Shown here: one piece after another, positions 45,944 through 55,355 of the stretch
Layout: every line of letters starts with the position of its first letter
Numbering within the stretch: the first letter of the stretch is position 1
NCBI RefSeq assembly: GCF_002022275.1
Contig: NZ_MSDF01000014.1
Coordinates: 540,811-604,810 of the forward strand
Direction of reading: 5' to 3'
Length of the DNA: 64,000 nucleotides
DNA from: Pseudomonas fluorescens
GTDB taxonomy: Bacteria; Pseudomonadota; Gammaproteobacteria; Pseudomonadales; Pseudomonadaceae
Made by a program: the position numbers and the translations under genes
The notes under the pieces: model-generated
Database searches by the model: none
What the model saw: only the letters and a program-made list of their open reading frames with translations
Told to the model about the DNA's origin: nothing

Positions 45944-47274
45944 CTCAGGCCCCATTGTTTCAAGCGCAGGTCGAGTTTTCCCAACGGGATGCCGGGATGG
46001 TTAAAGGTCGCCGTGGGCAAGCCGCTGGCGACCAGGATGTCCGGCAACGCTCGCAGTTGTTCAGCGTCATGTCGCAACCGCTCATACGATTGTTCCGGGT
46101 CGACTGACTCGGCCAACGAATCGCACACGCCTCGCCAGTTGATATCACCTGCCACTTCCAACGCTTTGGGCCACTTGGTGGTTCGGGTAATGCCTTCGGC
46201 GTCCATCACCATCGGGGCCAGGTCATAAATAGGCGCTAGCCGCAGCGAGTCGCGCCCACGGATGATCGACGTGTTTCGCCCATGGTTATCTGCGTTGCCC
46301 AACACTTTGTTCAGCAAATCTCGACGCAAATAGTCCGCAACCAGATCGGCCACCTGGGCCTCTTGCCCCACCGCACGCCATTGGTTCACCAACAGCCTGA
46401 TGACCTGCGAATGGTCCATGTAGCTGCCGGGTGTCGTCACGCCCGACAGGGAGTAAATCGATTCCACAGCCAATCGCTCGACGCCTTTCTCACTGACTCG
46501 GCGATCAAAGCGATGCATCCACAGGCTGGGCTTGGTGGCCTCTTCCAATGCCAGCCCTTCTGCGGCAACGGTTTCTATTCCGAGTGTTTGAAGTGCCTTG
46601 TAATAGTGATATTCACTTTTCAGGATGTCTTGATCGAGCTGCGTGGCCTGGTTGCGGGCGAACTTGATAAACCAGTGCTGAGTGACGTCGGCATCGTTCA
46701 GGATGGCGTCCGGGTACAACAGGCCATCAATGCCCTGCGTCATTAACAGTTTTGGCGCTTCACCGCCCGCCCCTGTCGCCCCGCCAATGGCGGCGCCCTG
46801 TTCATAGGCATATTCAAGGAAGCGGTTATCACGACTGATGACTTCATGACGTGGAAAACCCATGGAGACCCCACCACCCAACGCTTGCACTGACTCCTTG
46901 ATACGCATGTTGCCAATGGGTGCCGGCGTGCTGCGCCCCAACAAGAATAAATCTGCGCTGATCTCCTCTGGCTTCTCGCGCCCGATTCGGCTCATCAAAA
47001 AGCGCTTGGCTGCACCCGCAGGCGCAATATCATGCAAAAAAGCTGGCGCTGATTTGAGGGCCGCTACATCCCACTCCAGTGGAAACCGCGCACTGACGGA
47101 TGTGGAGAAAGGCAGCTGGATGTCCTGAAGGTTATCCACGAGGTAATCCTGCCTGTAATGAAACCGGCAGGGCCCATCAAAACCTTTTTGAGGATCAGAG
47201 AACTCCAACCGCATAGCATCACGCCACTGACCCTCAGTGAAGAGTTGCAACATCAAACTGAAGGGGGTGTCCAT
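45940..47274 (-). CDS. HipA-type kinase toxin (second copy)
   Basis: A 444-residue HipA-like kinase, distantly related to the one at 18 kb. The catalytic loop GNADNHGRN and the metal-binding YDLAPM are present in the C-terminal half, and a Gly-rich stretch (AAIGGATGAGGEAPKLL) in the middle fits the ATP/activation loop. The ATG at 47274 has no good ribosome-binding site: the preceding bases are an operator palindrome. An in-frame TTG two codons upstream (47280) is also possible. Translation may be leaderless or weak. Confidence 0.85.
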   Translation of the reverse strand: MDTPFSLMLQLFTEGQWRDAMRLEFSDPQKGFDGPCRFHYRQDYLVDNLQDIQLPFSTSVSARFPLEWDVAALKSAPAFLHDIAPAGAAKRFLMSRIGREKPEEISADLFLLGRSTPAPIGNMRIKESVQALGGGVSMGFPRHEVISRDNRFLEYAYEQGAAIGGATGAGGEAPKLLMTQGIDGLLYPDAILNDADVTQHWFIKFARNQATQLDQDILKSEYHYYKALQTLGIETVAAEGLALEEATKPSLWMHRFDRRVSEKGVERLAVESIYSLSGVTTPGSYMDHSQVIRLLVNQWRAVGQEAQVADLVADYLRRDLLNKVLGNADNHGRNTSIIRGRDSLRLAPIYDLAPMVMDAEGITRTTKWPKALEVAGDINWRGVCDSLAESVDPEQSYERLRHDAEQLRALPDILVASGLPTATFNHPGIPLGKLDLRLKQWGLR

Positions 47275-47275
47275 C

Positions 47276-47414
47276 TGCAATTTAGTGCACCTATTAAGCG
47301 ATTTGCGAGGGTACTACTGCAATATAGTGCATTCAGCTCTGTCTTGCGGAGCGATTTTACGCATTAAAATGCATTTCAATGCCTGAAACCTTCCAAAAAG
47401 TGCAATTTAATGCA
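47276..47414. promoter_or_regulatory. Operator array upstream of the second HipA
   Basis: Four near-identical 14-mers of the form TGCAwTwwAwTGCA start at 47276, 47318, 47360 and 47401 (centres 42, 42 and 41 bp apart), plus a weaker copy at 47370. They lie in the gap between the divergent hipA and autotransporter genes. The first abuts the hipA ATG. Confidence 0.75.
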
Positions 47415-47503
47415 ATCAGAGCATCTGCAACTTCTCTGACACATTCCTGCAACCCCCCTCCGCTATACAGGTCGACTCGTTTCCCATAACAAGGTCGCCT
47501 GCC

Positions 47504-50476
47504 ATGCCCCCGTCTCCCCATCGCCTCGCGCTCGCCATCACTTTATTGGCCAGCAGCGGCTTCGTCGAAGCGGCGACTGCCCCGCCGAAAAACCTGCAGA
47601 TCAACACACCCACCACCACGGGGCAAACCCTGGGTGGCAGTGATGCGTTGACCACGTCGGCGGCGGGCAGCATCACCACGCCCGGCGTGGCGGTGACCTT
47701 GAAAGATGGCACCAGCGGCGCGGGCGTGGTGATCACCAACGCGGGCAAGCTGGTTTCCAGCGGTGGGCGTGGCATCGACAGCTCGGGCTCCCTTACCGGG
47801 GCGCGCAACTACAGCATCTACAATCTCGCCGGCGGCGTGATCCAGGGCGCCAACGACGCGCTGCGCATCAACAGCAATTTCCCCAGCGGCAGCTTGTTGA
47901 TCGACAACAGCGGCACCATTCGCTCGGCCACCGGCCAAGGGCTGGACCTGGATGCGATCCGCAGCAGCAACGTCACCACCACCATCATCAACCGCGCAGG
48001 CGGGCTGATTCGCGGTGATGCCAGCGACGGCATGAAGACCGGCGGCAACGCCACGATCACCAACTATGGCGAAATTTCGACGGGCGATACGTTCTCGCGC
48101 GACGACAAGTTCGACGGCGTGGACATCGACTCCGCCACCGGCGTGACGGTGACCAACTACGGCCTGATTTCCGGTGGCCGCCATGGCATCACCACTGACC
48201 TTGGCGCCACGCTGACCAACTACGGCACGGTCATCGGCCGCAACGGTTCGGGCTTCGGTTCCGACGGCGACGGCACAGTGATCAACCACGGCACCATCAC
48301 TGGCGCGTTCTCCGGGCTGCAACCGGATGGCGACGGCGATGGCGTGGACATCGACAAAGTCGCCCACATTGAAAACTACGGAATCATCCAGGGCGTCGGC
48401 GCAGGCGGTGTGGACAAAAACGGCTTTGCCAACGGCAGCGAAGGTATCGCGCTGGGCGGCGGCTATGTGTACAACGCCAGCGGCGCGCTGGTCAGTGGCG
48501 CCAACAACGCGGTACTGGTGGACGACGGCAGCGACGGACCGGGCGTTGCGGCAACCACCCTGGAAAACCACGGCACCATTCAGGGTCTGAACGGCTTTGG
48601 CGTGAAGTTCGTCGGCAACTTTGCCGACACCGTGATCAACGGCGGCACCATCAGCGGCAGCAACGGCCTGGCTCTGGATTTGGGCGGTGGCGACGACAAG
48701 CTGGTGTTGCTCGGCGGCAGCCGCTTTGTCGGCCTGGTAGACGGCGGCACCGGCTATGACCGCGTGACCATGGACGACCCGGCCGGCGGCAGTTTCGGCA
48801 ACAGCCGCAACTTCGAATGGCTGGACGTAAAACAAGGCACCTGGACCCTCACCAGCCAGGGTGACTTCAGCGACGGCGGCGAGATTTTCAGCGGCGCCAA
48901 ACTGATCAACCAGGGCAGCATCGTGGGTAACGTGACGGTCGACGCGGGCGGTATTTATGCCGGTGGCGGCTCGGTGGGCAGCCTGCTGGTCAACGGCACC
49001 TTGCAAACCAGCACCGCGTTGGGCACTACGACCATCACCCGCGACTTGACCATGAGCAGCGGCTCGACCCTGGCCTATGGCGTAAACGCCGACGGCAGCA
49101 GCGCGCCGGTTCAGGTCGGCGGCACGGCCTATTTGAATGGCGCCACGCTGGCCGTCAACCCGGGTACCGGCACTTACCCGTGGCAGAGCCATTACACCGT
49201 GCTGCAAGCGGGCAGCATCAATGGCACCTTCGGCAACGTCACCAGTGACTATGCCTTCCTCACGCCGACGCTGGATTACAGCCCCACCCAAGTTGGCCTG
49301 ACGTACACGCGCAACGACATCAATTTCAACCAGTTCGCCAGCACCGGCAACGGCAGCAACGCCGCCAACAGCCTGGCGAGCCTGGGCAAAAACAGCACGC
49401 TGTATAACGCCTTGCTCAATACCACCAACGCCACCGCTGGCGCGGCCATTGAGCAACTGGCGGGCAGCAGCACCGCCAACCTCACAGCTGCCACCCTCGG
49501 CGCCAGCGCCCAAGTGGGCAACAGCATGCTCGCGGCGATGCATCAACTGGGCGGCGGCGCAGGCTTGCTGGTCGGGCTCGATCAAAAAGACACGCCCGTA
49601 CTCGCCGCCACCGGCGTGCCGAGCGATGCGCGTAACCTCAACGACCCCAACGCACGCGGCCGCCTGTGGCTGCAAGGCATCGGCAGCTACGGCAAGCTTG
49701 ACGGCGATCACGGCAGCAATGGCCTGACCCAACGCACCAAAGGCACGGTGCTGGGCGCCGACTGGGCGCTGGACAACGAATGGCGCCTCGGCGTACTCGG
49801 TGGCTATTCCAGAACCGACCTGGACACCACCGGCGTCGACGGCAGCGTCGACAGCTGGCACGCCGGTCTCTACGCGCTGCGCCAAAGCGGCCCGTTGGCC
49901 TTGCGCCTCGGCGCGGCTTACAGCGGGCATCAGGGCGACAGCAAACGCACGGTGGCCTTCAACGGTTTCAACGACCGCCCCAAAGGCGACTACGATGCCA
50001 ACAGCCAGCAAGCCTTCGCCGAATTGGGCTACGCCCTGGGCACCGGCCACCTGAGTGCCGAACCGTTCGCCAGCCTCGGCTACCAGCGTTACCAGCGCGA
50101 CAGCTACACCGAAAAAGGCGGCGCCGCCGCGCTGCATGTGGACGGCCAGACCCAGGACAACTTCAGCAGCACCTTCGGTTTGCGCCTGGCACACCTGAGC
50201 CAACTGGACAACGGCATCAGCCTCACCCCAAGGGTCAGCGCCGGCTGGAAACACACCTATGGCGATGTCGACAACAGCACGCGCCAGGCTTTCCTCGCGG
50301 GTGGCACGGCGTTCAACGTCGAAGGCAGCGCCCTGGACCGTGACAGCCTGTTGCTCGAAGCCGGGCTGGACGTAGGCTTGTCAGCCCGCCACAGCCTGGG
50401 TGTGGGCTACACCGGCGAAATCGGCAGCAACAGCCGCAACCACGCGCTGGTCGGCCAATGGCAGATGAGTTTTTAA
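47504..50476 (+). CDS. Autotransporter with beta-helix passenger
   Basis: A 990-residue type V secreted protein: signal peptide (about 1-23), a passenger of repeated beta-helix rungs (many TNYGxI / NHGTI units, about 100-450), a linker (about 590-700) and a C-terminal autotransporter barrel of about 275 residues ending in the typical aromatic F (QWQMSF). The passenger is Gly/Asn/Thr-rich and has no catalytic motif, so an adhesin or biofilm role is most likely. It is divergent from the second hipA. Confidence 0.88.
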   Translation: MPPSPHRLALAITLLASSGFVEAATAPPKNLQINTPTTTGQTLGGSDALTTSAAGSITTPGVAVTLKDGTSGAGVVITNAGKLVSSGGRGIDSSGSLTGARNYSIYNLAGGVIQGANDALRINSNFPSGSLLIDNSGTIRSATGQGLDLDAIRSSNVTTTIINRAGGLIRGDASDGMKTGGNATITNYGEISTGDTFSRDDKFDGVDIDSATGVTVTNYGLISGGRHGITTDLGATLTNYGTVIGRNGSGFGSDGDGTVINHGTITGAFSGLQPDGDGDGVDIDKVAHIENYGIIQGVGAGGVDKNGFANGSEGIALGGGYVYNASGALVSGANNAVLVDDGSDGPGVAATTLENHGTIQGLNGFGVKFVGNFADTVINGGTISGSNGLALDLGGGDDKLVLLGGSRFVGLVDGGTGYDRVTMDDPAGGSFGNSRNFEWLDVKQGTWTLTSQGDFSDGGEIFSGAKLINQGSIVGNVTVDAGGIYAGGGSVGSLLVNGTLQTSTALGTTTITRDLTMSSGSTLAYGVNADGSSAPVQVGGTAYLNGATLAVNPGTGTYPWQSHYTVLQAGSINGTFGNVTSDYAFLTPTLDYSPTQVGLTYTRNDINFNQFASTGNGSNAANSLASLGKNSTLYNALLNTTNATAGAAIEQLAGSSTANLTAATLGASAQVGNSMLAAMHQLGGGAGLLVGLDQKDTPVLAATGVPSDARNLNDPNARGRLWLQGIGSYGKLDGDHGSNGLTQRTKGTVLGADWALDNEWRLGVLGGYSRTDLDTTGVDGSVDSWHAGLYALRQSGPLALRLGAAYSGHQGDSKRTVAFNGFNDRPKGDYDANSQQAFAELGYALGTGHLSAEPFASLGYQRYQRDSYTEKGGAAALHVDGQTQDNFSSTFGLRLAHLSQLDNGISLTPRVSAGWKHTYGDVDNSTRQAFLAGGTAFNVEGSALDRDSLLLEAGLDVGLSARHSLGVGYTGEIGSNSRNHALVGQWQMSF

Positions 50477-50585
50477 TCGCGCTCCAGTAAGGACAACTCC
50501 CGCACATCACGGGTCAGTAGCCTGACAGTTATCGACCCGCCACCTCGCTAAATTCCCGGCCTCATCCATAAGAGGTTGGGAATTC

Positions 50586-51848
50586 ATGCCCTTTACACCC
50601 TACAGAACCGTACTTGTGATCAGCCTTGCGCTGGCTGCCAGCCTGCAACAAGCGCAAGCGCGCGACCCCATCAGCTCGCCTGCGGACTATGACTGGCTTA
50701 ATGATGAGTGGTTTTCCCCGCCAGAGAACAAAGCGGCCCCCATCGACGGCTCACTGACCCAAAACGCAACCACGCACAATGGCCTGCAGGTGGCGAAGGT
50801 GCTGGAACCCGCCCTGACTCGGCTGCTGCAATCTGGCCAATTGACCTCTGAACAAATCAAAAACCTGGAGAAGCTCGGCGCTCAGCTGGCGCAACAACCG
50901 GGCGGGATTGGCGCGGCGCTCGAACAGCTTGCAGGCAGCCAAAATGCAAACCTGGCCGCCTCCACGCAAAACACCACGCAGCACCTCAACCAGCAATTGC
51001 TCTCAACCCTGCGCACCCTGCCGGATGACGACGACGGCCATTTCTGGGTGCAAGGCTTGAGCAACGACGGCAGCCTCAAGACTGGCCTGAAACACGGCAC
51101 CCAAGGCCTGATGCTCGGCGCCGACTGGGCGCTGGACCACGCCTGGCGGGTCGGCGTAATGGGCGCCAAATCCACCAGCCGCCTGGATGCGCAACGCTTC
51201 GCCGCCGAACTCGACAGCTGGCACCTGGGCGGTTACGCGGTACGCCGGGACGGCCCGCTGGCTCTGCGCCTGGGGGCGATCTACAGCAGCCATGGCGGCA
51301 AGAACACGCGCAGTGTCGAGCTACTTGATTACAAGGAGTCTCTCAAAAGCACATACGACGCCACCAGCCAAACCCTGTTTTCAGAGTTGGGTTATGAATT
51401 GGGTGACGCCGACCTGAGCGTCGAACCCTTTGCGGGCCTCGGTTACCAGCGCTATCACCGCGACCGGTTCAAGGAAAACGGCGGTGTGACGGCGCTGAAC
51501 GTCGGCCCACAGACCCAGCAAAACCTGAACAGCACCTTCGGCCTGCGCCTGGCCACGGTGTACCGCTTCGACAACCGGATGAGCCTCACCCCCCACGTGA
51601 GCACAAGCTGGAAACACTTGTACGGCGCCGTTGACAGTCAGGTTCGCCAGTCCTTCAGCCATGCCGCGCTGCGTACAGACGACTTCACCATCAAGGGCAC
51701 TGCACTGGACCGCAACAGCTTCAATCTGCAGGCCGGGCTGGACCTGGCGCTGTCCACCGAGCACAGCCTCGGTCTGGCCTACAGTGGTGAAAAAGGCGCC
51801 AACAGCAGCAGCCATGGCCTGATGGGGCAGTGGCAGATGCGGTTTTAA
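50586..51848 (+). CDS. Autotransporter-barrel protein with almost no passenger
   Basis: A 420-residue protein: signal peptide (about 1-25, ...QQAQA), a short alpha-helical segment (about 70-135) and a complete C-terminal autotransporter barrel ending QWQMRF. The barrel is closely similar to that of the preceding gene, but the beta-helix passenger is absent. It probably arose by duplication of the barrel. It may be an outer-membrane porin-like or structural protein. It follows the larger gene by 109 bp. Confidence 0.85.
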   Translation: MPFTPYRTVLVISLALAASLQQAQARDPISSPADYDWLNDEWFSPPENKAAPIDGSLTQNATTHNGLQVAKVLEPALTRLLQSGQLTSEQIKNLEKLGAQLAQQPGGIGAALEQLAGSQNANLAASTQNTTQHLNQQLLSTLRTLPDDDDGHFWVQGLSNDGSLKTGLKHGTQGLMLGADWALDHAWRVGVMGAKSTSRLDAQRFAAELDSWHLGGYAVRRDGPLALRLGAIYSSHGGKNTRSVELLDYKESLKSTYDATSQTLFSELGYELGDADLSVEPFAGLGYQRYHRDRFKENGGVTALNVGPQTQQNLNSTFGLRLATVYRFDNRMSLTPHVSTSWKHLYGAVDSQVRQSFSHAALRTDDFTIKGTALDRNSFNLQAGLDLALSTEHSLGLAYSGEKGANSSSHGLMGQWQMRF

Positions 51849-51866
51849 GCACGCCAAATCGCAGGC

Positions 51867-51892
51867 AAAAAAAAGGAGGGCACCTGCCCCCC
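51867..51892 (-). terminator. Intrinsic terminator of pycAB
   Basis: A seven-position GC-rich stem with one mismatch followed on the minus strand by eight T, about 30 bp after the pycB stop. Confidence 0.75.
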
Positions 51893-51923
51893 CGAGGATT
51901 AAACGGTCGTGTCGAAGGCTGAA

Positions 51924-53732
51924 TCAGCCTTCGATTTCAATCAGGATTTCGCCAGGGTTGACCCGGTCGCCCTTGGCCACGTGAACAACGGTCACCTTGC
52001 CGGCAATCGCTGCCTGCACTTCGGTTTCCATCTTCATGGCTTCGGTAATCAGCACGGCCTGGCCGGCTTTGACCATGTCGCCTTCCTTGACCAGCACATC
52101 GACGATGTTGCCCGGCATCGCCGTGCTGACATGGCCCGGCTCGGTGGCGTGCTTGCGCTTGCTGCCGCCGCTGCTGACAAATTCGTTGAGCGGTTCGAAC
52201 ACCACTTCTTCCGGCATGCCATCGATGGACAGGTAGAAGTGACGCTTGCCTTCAGCCTTCACGCCGACACCGGTGATGTCTACGCGGTAGCTTTCGCCGT
52301 GCACGTCGATGACGAACTCGGTCGGCACGCCTTCACCACCGGCACGGGCCACGCCGCCGGCTTCAGGGATTGGCAGCAGCACTTCCGGCGCCAGGGTGCC
52401 GGCGTCGCGCTCTTCGAGGAACTTGCGGCCGATGTCCGGGAACATGGCGTAGGTCAGCACGTCTTCTTCGGACTTGGCCAACGCGCCGATTTCGCCGCGC
52501 AGCTTGGTCATTTCCGGCTTGAGCAAATCAGCTGGGCGCACGTCGATGACTTCTTCGCTGCCAATGGCCTGACGACGTAGTTTTTCATTCACCACGCCCG
52601 GCGCCTTGCCGTAGCCGCCTTGCAGGTAGAGCTTCACTTCGTTGGTGATGGTTTTGTAGCGCTCGCCGGCCAGCACGTTGAAGAACGCCTGGGTGCCGAC
52701 GATCTGCGAGGTCGGCGTGACCAGCGGCGGGAAGCCAAGGTCTTCACGCACCCGCGGGATTTCGGCCAGCACTTCGCTCATGCGGTTCAGCGCGCCCTGC
52801 TCTTTCAACTGGTTGGCCAGGTTGGAAATCATCCCGCCCGGTACCTGGTTGACTTGCACGCGGGTGTCGACGGCGGTGAATTCGCTTTCGAACTGGTGAT
52901 ACTTCTTACGCACGGCGTAGAAGTACAGGCCAATTTCCTGCAGCAGTTCCAGGCTCAGCCCGGTGTCGAATTCGCTGCCTTTAAGGGCGGCAACCATCGA
53001 TTCGGTACCCGGGTGGCTGGTGCCCCAGGCGAAGCTGGAAATGGCGGTGTCGATATGGTCGGCACCGTTTTCGATGGCCTTGAGTTGGCACATCGCAGCC
53101 AGGCCAGCAGTGTCGTGGGAGTGAATGAAAATCGGCAGTGTCTGCTCGGCTTTCAGCGCCTTGACCAGCTCGCCAGTGGCGTACGGCGTCAGCAAACCGG
53201 CCATGTCTTTGATCGCGATCGAGTCGCAACCCATGGATTCCAGCTGCTTGGCCTGAGCCACGAACGCCTCGACGGTGTGCACCGGGCTGGTGGTGTAGGC
53301 GATGGTGCCTTGGGCATGTTTGCCGGCAGCTTTCACCGCTTCGATGGCCACGCGCAGGTTACGCACGTCGTTCATGGCGTCGAAGATACGGAACACGTCG
53401 ATGCCATTCACGGCGGCCTTGGCAACGAAGGCTTTGACCACGTCGTCGCTGTAGTGGCGGTAGCCCAGCAGGTTCTGGCCGCGCAGCAGCATTTGCAGGC
53501 GCGTGTTAGGCAACGCGGCGCGCAGTTTGCGCAGGCGCTCCCACGGGTCTTCTTTCAAGAAGCGCACGCAGGCGTCGAAGGTCGCACCGCCCCAGACTTC
53601 CAGGGACCAGTAGCCGACTTTGTCGAGCTTGTCGCAGATCGGCAGCATGTCGTCAGTGCGCATGCGCGTGGCCAGCAACGATTGGTGGGCGTCGCGCAGG
53701 ATGGTGTCGGTGACAAAGATTTTTTTGGACAT
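51924..53732 (-). CDS. pycB: Pyruvate carboxylase subunit B / oxaloacetate decarboxylase alpha-like
   Basis: A 602-residue protein: carboxyltransferase TIM barrel at the N-terminus (FVTDTILRDAHQSLLATRMR and IKDMAGLLTP), a PYC_OADA domain, and a C-terminal biotinyl domain with EAMKMET (biotin Lys). With PycA it makes oxaloacetate from pyruvate. Start at 53732 (MSKKIFVTDT). It follows pycA by 11 bp. Confidence 0.95.
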   Translation of the reverse strand: MSKKIFVTDTILRDAHQSLLATRMRTDDMLPICDKLDKVGYWSLEVWGGATFDACVRFLKEDPWERLRKLRAALPNTRLQMLLRGQNLLGYRHYSDDVVKAFVAKAAVNGIDVFRIFDAMNDVRNLRVAIEAVKAAGKHAQGTIAYTTSPVHTVEAFVAQAKQLESMGCDSIAIKDMAGLLTPYATGELVKALKAEQTLPIFIHSHDTAGLAAMCQLKAIENGADHIDTAISSFAWGTSHPGTESMVAALKGSEFDTGLSLELLQEIGLYFYAVRKKYHQFESEFTAVDTRVQVNQVPGGMISNLANQLKEQGALNRMSEVLAEIPRVREDLGFPPLVTPTSQIVGTQAFFNVLAGERYKTITNEVKLYLQGGYGKAPGVVNEKLRRQAIGSEEVIDVRPADLLKPEMTKLRGEIGALAKSEEDVLTYAMFPDIGRKFLEERDAGTLAPEVLLPIPEAGGVARAGGEGVPTEFVIDVHGESYRVDITGVGVKAEGKRHFYLSIDGMPEEVVFEPLNEFVSSGGSKRKHATEPGHVSTAMPGNIVDVLVKEGDMVKAGQAVLITEAMKMETEVQAAIAGKVTVVHVAKGDRVNPGEILIEIEG

Positions 53733-53743
53733 TGTTGTATTCC

Positions 53744-55159
53744 TCACAGGCCTGCGTGGGCGGCGATGGCGGCGGCGATGGCCAGGGCCAGCTCTTCGGG
53801 TTTGCGCTTGATCGAGTAGTTGGTCAGTTCAGGGTGGGCTTCAACGAAGCTGGTGTTGAACTGGCCGCTGCGGAATTCCGGGTTGCGCAGGATTTCCTGG
53901 TAGTAGGCGGCGGTGGTCTTCACGCCTTGCAGGCGCATGTCGTCCAGGGCACGCAGGCCGCGGTCCATGGCTTCTTCCCAGGTCAACGCCCACACCACCA
54001 GTTTCAGGCACATGGAGTCGTAGAACGGCGGGATGGTGTAACCGGTGTAGATCGCCGTGTCGGTGCGCACGCCGGGGCCGCCGGGGGCGTAGTAACGGGT
54101 GATCTTGCCGAAGCTCGGCAGGAAGTTGTTCTTCGGGTCTTCAGCGTTGATACGGAACTGCAACGCGAAACCCCGGTGTTGGATGTCTTCCTGTTTCACC
54201 GACAGTGGCAGGCCCGAGGCGATGCGGATCTGCTCACGGACGATGTCGATGCCGGTGATTTCTTCGGTGATGGTGTGTTCGACCTGCACCCGGGTGTTCA
54301 TCTCCATGAAGTACACCTCGCCCTCGGCGAGCAGGAACTCCACGGTGCCAGCGTTCTCGTAACCCACGGCCTTGGCCGCGCGCACCGACAGGTCGCCGAT
54401 GTAGGCGCGCTGTTCCGGGGTCAGCTGCGGGCTTGGGGCAATTTCGATGAGCTTTTGGTTACGGCGCTGAATCGAGCAATCGCGCTCGAACAGGTGCACC
54501 ACGTTGCCAAAGCTGTCGCCGAGGATCTGCGCCTCGATGTGCTTGGGGTTGACGATGCATTTTTCCAGGAACACTTCCGCCGAACCGAACGCCTTGGTGG
54601 CCTCGGAAATTACACGGGGGAAGGCTTGTTCGAGTTCTTCACGGCTGTTGCAACGGCGGATACCACGACCGCCACCACCGGAGGTGGCCTTGAGCATCAC
54701 CGGGTAACCAATGCGGTCGCCTTCGGTGAGGGCTTCGGCGATGTCGGCGACGTTGCCTTCAGTACCCGGAGTGACCGGTACGCCAGCCTTGATCATGCTG
54801 CGGCGCGCTTCGGTTTTGTCGCCCATGCGGCGAATCACTTCAGCCGATGGACCAATGAATTTGATCCCGCGTTCGGCGCAGATGTCGGCCAGCTCGGCGT
54901 TTTCGGAGAGGAAACCGTAGCCGGGGTGCAGCGCGTCACAGCCGGTTTCCACCGCCAGGTTCACCAGCTTGCGCGGGTTCAGGTAACCGGCCAGAGGCTC
55001 GGCGCCAATGCTGTGGGCTTCGTCGGCACGTTTGACGTGCAGCGCATGGCGGTCGGCGTCGGAAAAGACCGCGACCGAGCGAATGCCCATCTCGGCGCAG
55101 GCACGCACGATTCGTACGGCAATCTCACCACGGTTGGCGATCAGGATCTTTTTTATCAC
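53744..55159 (-). CDS. pycA: Pyruvate carboxylase subunit A (biotin carboxylase)
   Basis: A 471-residue biotin carboxylase starting MIKKILIANRGEIAVRIVR. The ATP-grasp motif MLKATSGGGGRGIRRC and the C-terminal active-site EMNTRVQVEHTITEEITG are present. It carboxylates biotin on PycB using ATP and bicarbonate. It is divergent from a LysR gene (pycR) across 196 bp. Confidence 0.95.
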   Translation of the reverse strand: MIKKILIANRGEIAVRIVRACAEMGIRSVAVFSDADRHALHVKRADEAHSIGAEPLAGYLNPRKLVNLAVETGCDALHPGYGFLSENAELADICAERGIKFIGPSAEVIRRMGDKTEARRSMIKAGVPVTPGTEGNVADIAEALTEGDRIGYPVMLKATSGGGGRGIRRCNSREELEQAFPRVISEATKAFGSAEVFLEKCIVNPKHIEAQILGDSFGNVVHLFERDCSIQRRNQKLIEIAPSPQLTPEQRAYIGDLSVRAAKAVGYENAGTVEFLLAEGEVYFMEMNTRVQVEHTITEEITGIDIVREQIRIASGLPLSVKQEDIQHRGFALQFRINAEDPKNNFLPSFGKITRYYAPGGPGVRTDTAIYTGYTIPPFYDSMCLKLVVWALTWEEAMDRGLRALDDMRLQGVKTTAAYYQEILRNPEFRSGQFNTSFVEAHPELTNYSIKRKPEELALAIAAAIAAHAGL

Positions 55160-55355
55160 TTGGAAATTCCCTTGAGCCGATTGCTGCGAACTACGACCCC
55201 CTGGATCCGGGTCGGCGCGTGACTAAATATTTCATGACAGTCGCGAGACACACACTATGCGCACCGGAGGATTAACAAAAATCAATAATTATTGGGTCGT
55301 GTATAAGTAAAGACTTATAGTTGACGCCACGGCAGCCGAAAGAAAGGTTTAGATA

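Noticed and set aside
47543..50254. A 903-codon open frame on the minus strand opposite the autotransporter
   Set aside because: It is a shadow of a GC-rich repetitive gene; the plus-strand frame has a signal peptide, beta-helix repeats and barrel, and the antisense frame has no recognisable domain.
53732..55222. A 496-codon plus-strand frame opposite pycA
   Set aside because: Antisense shadow of the biotin carboxylase gene; no start site or domain.
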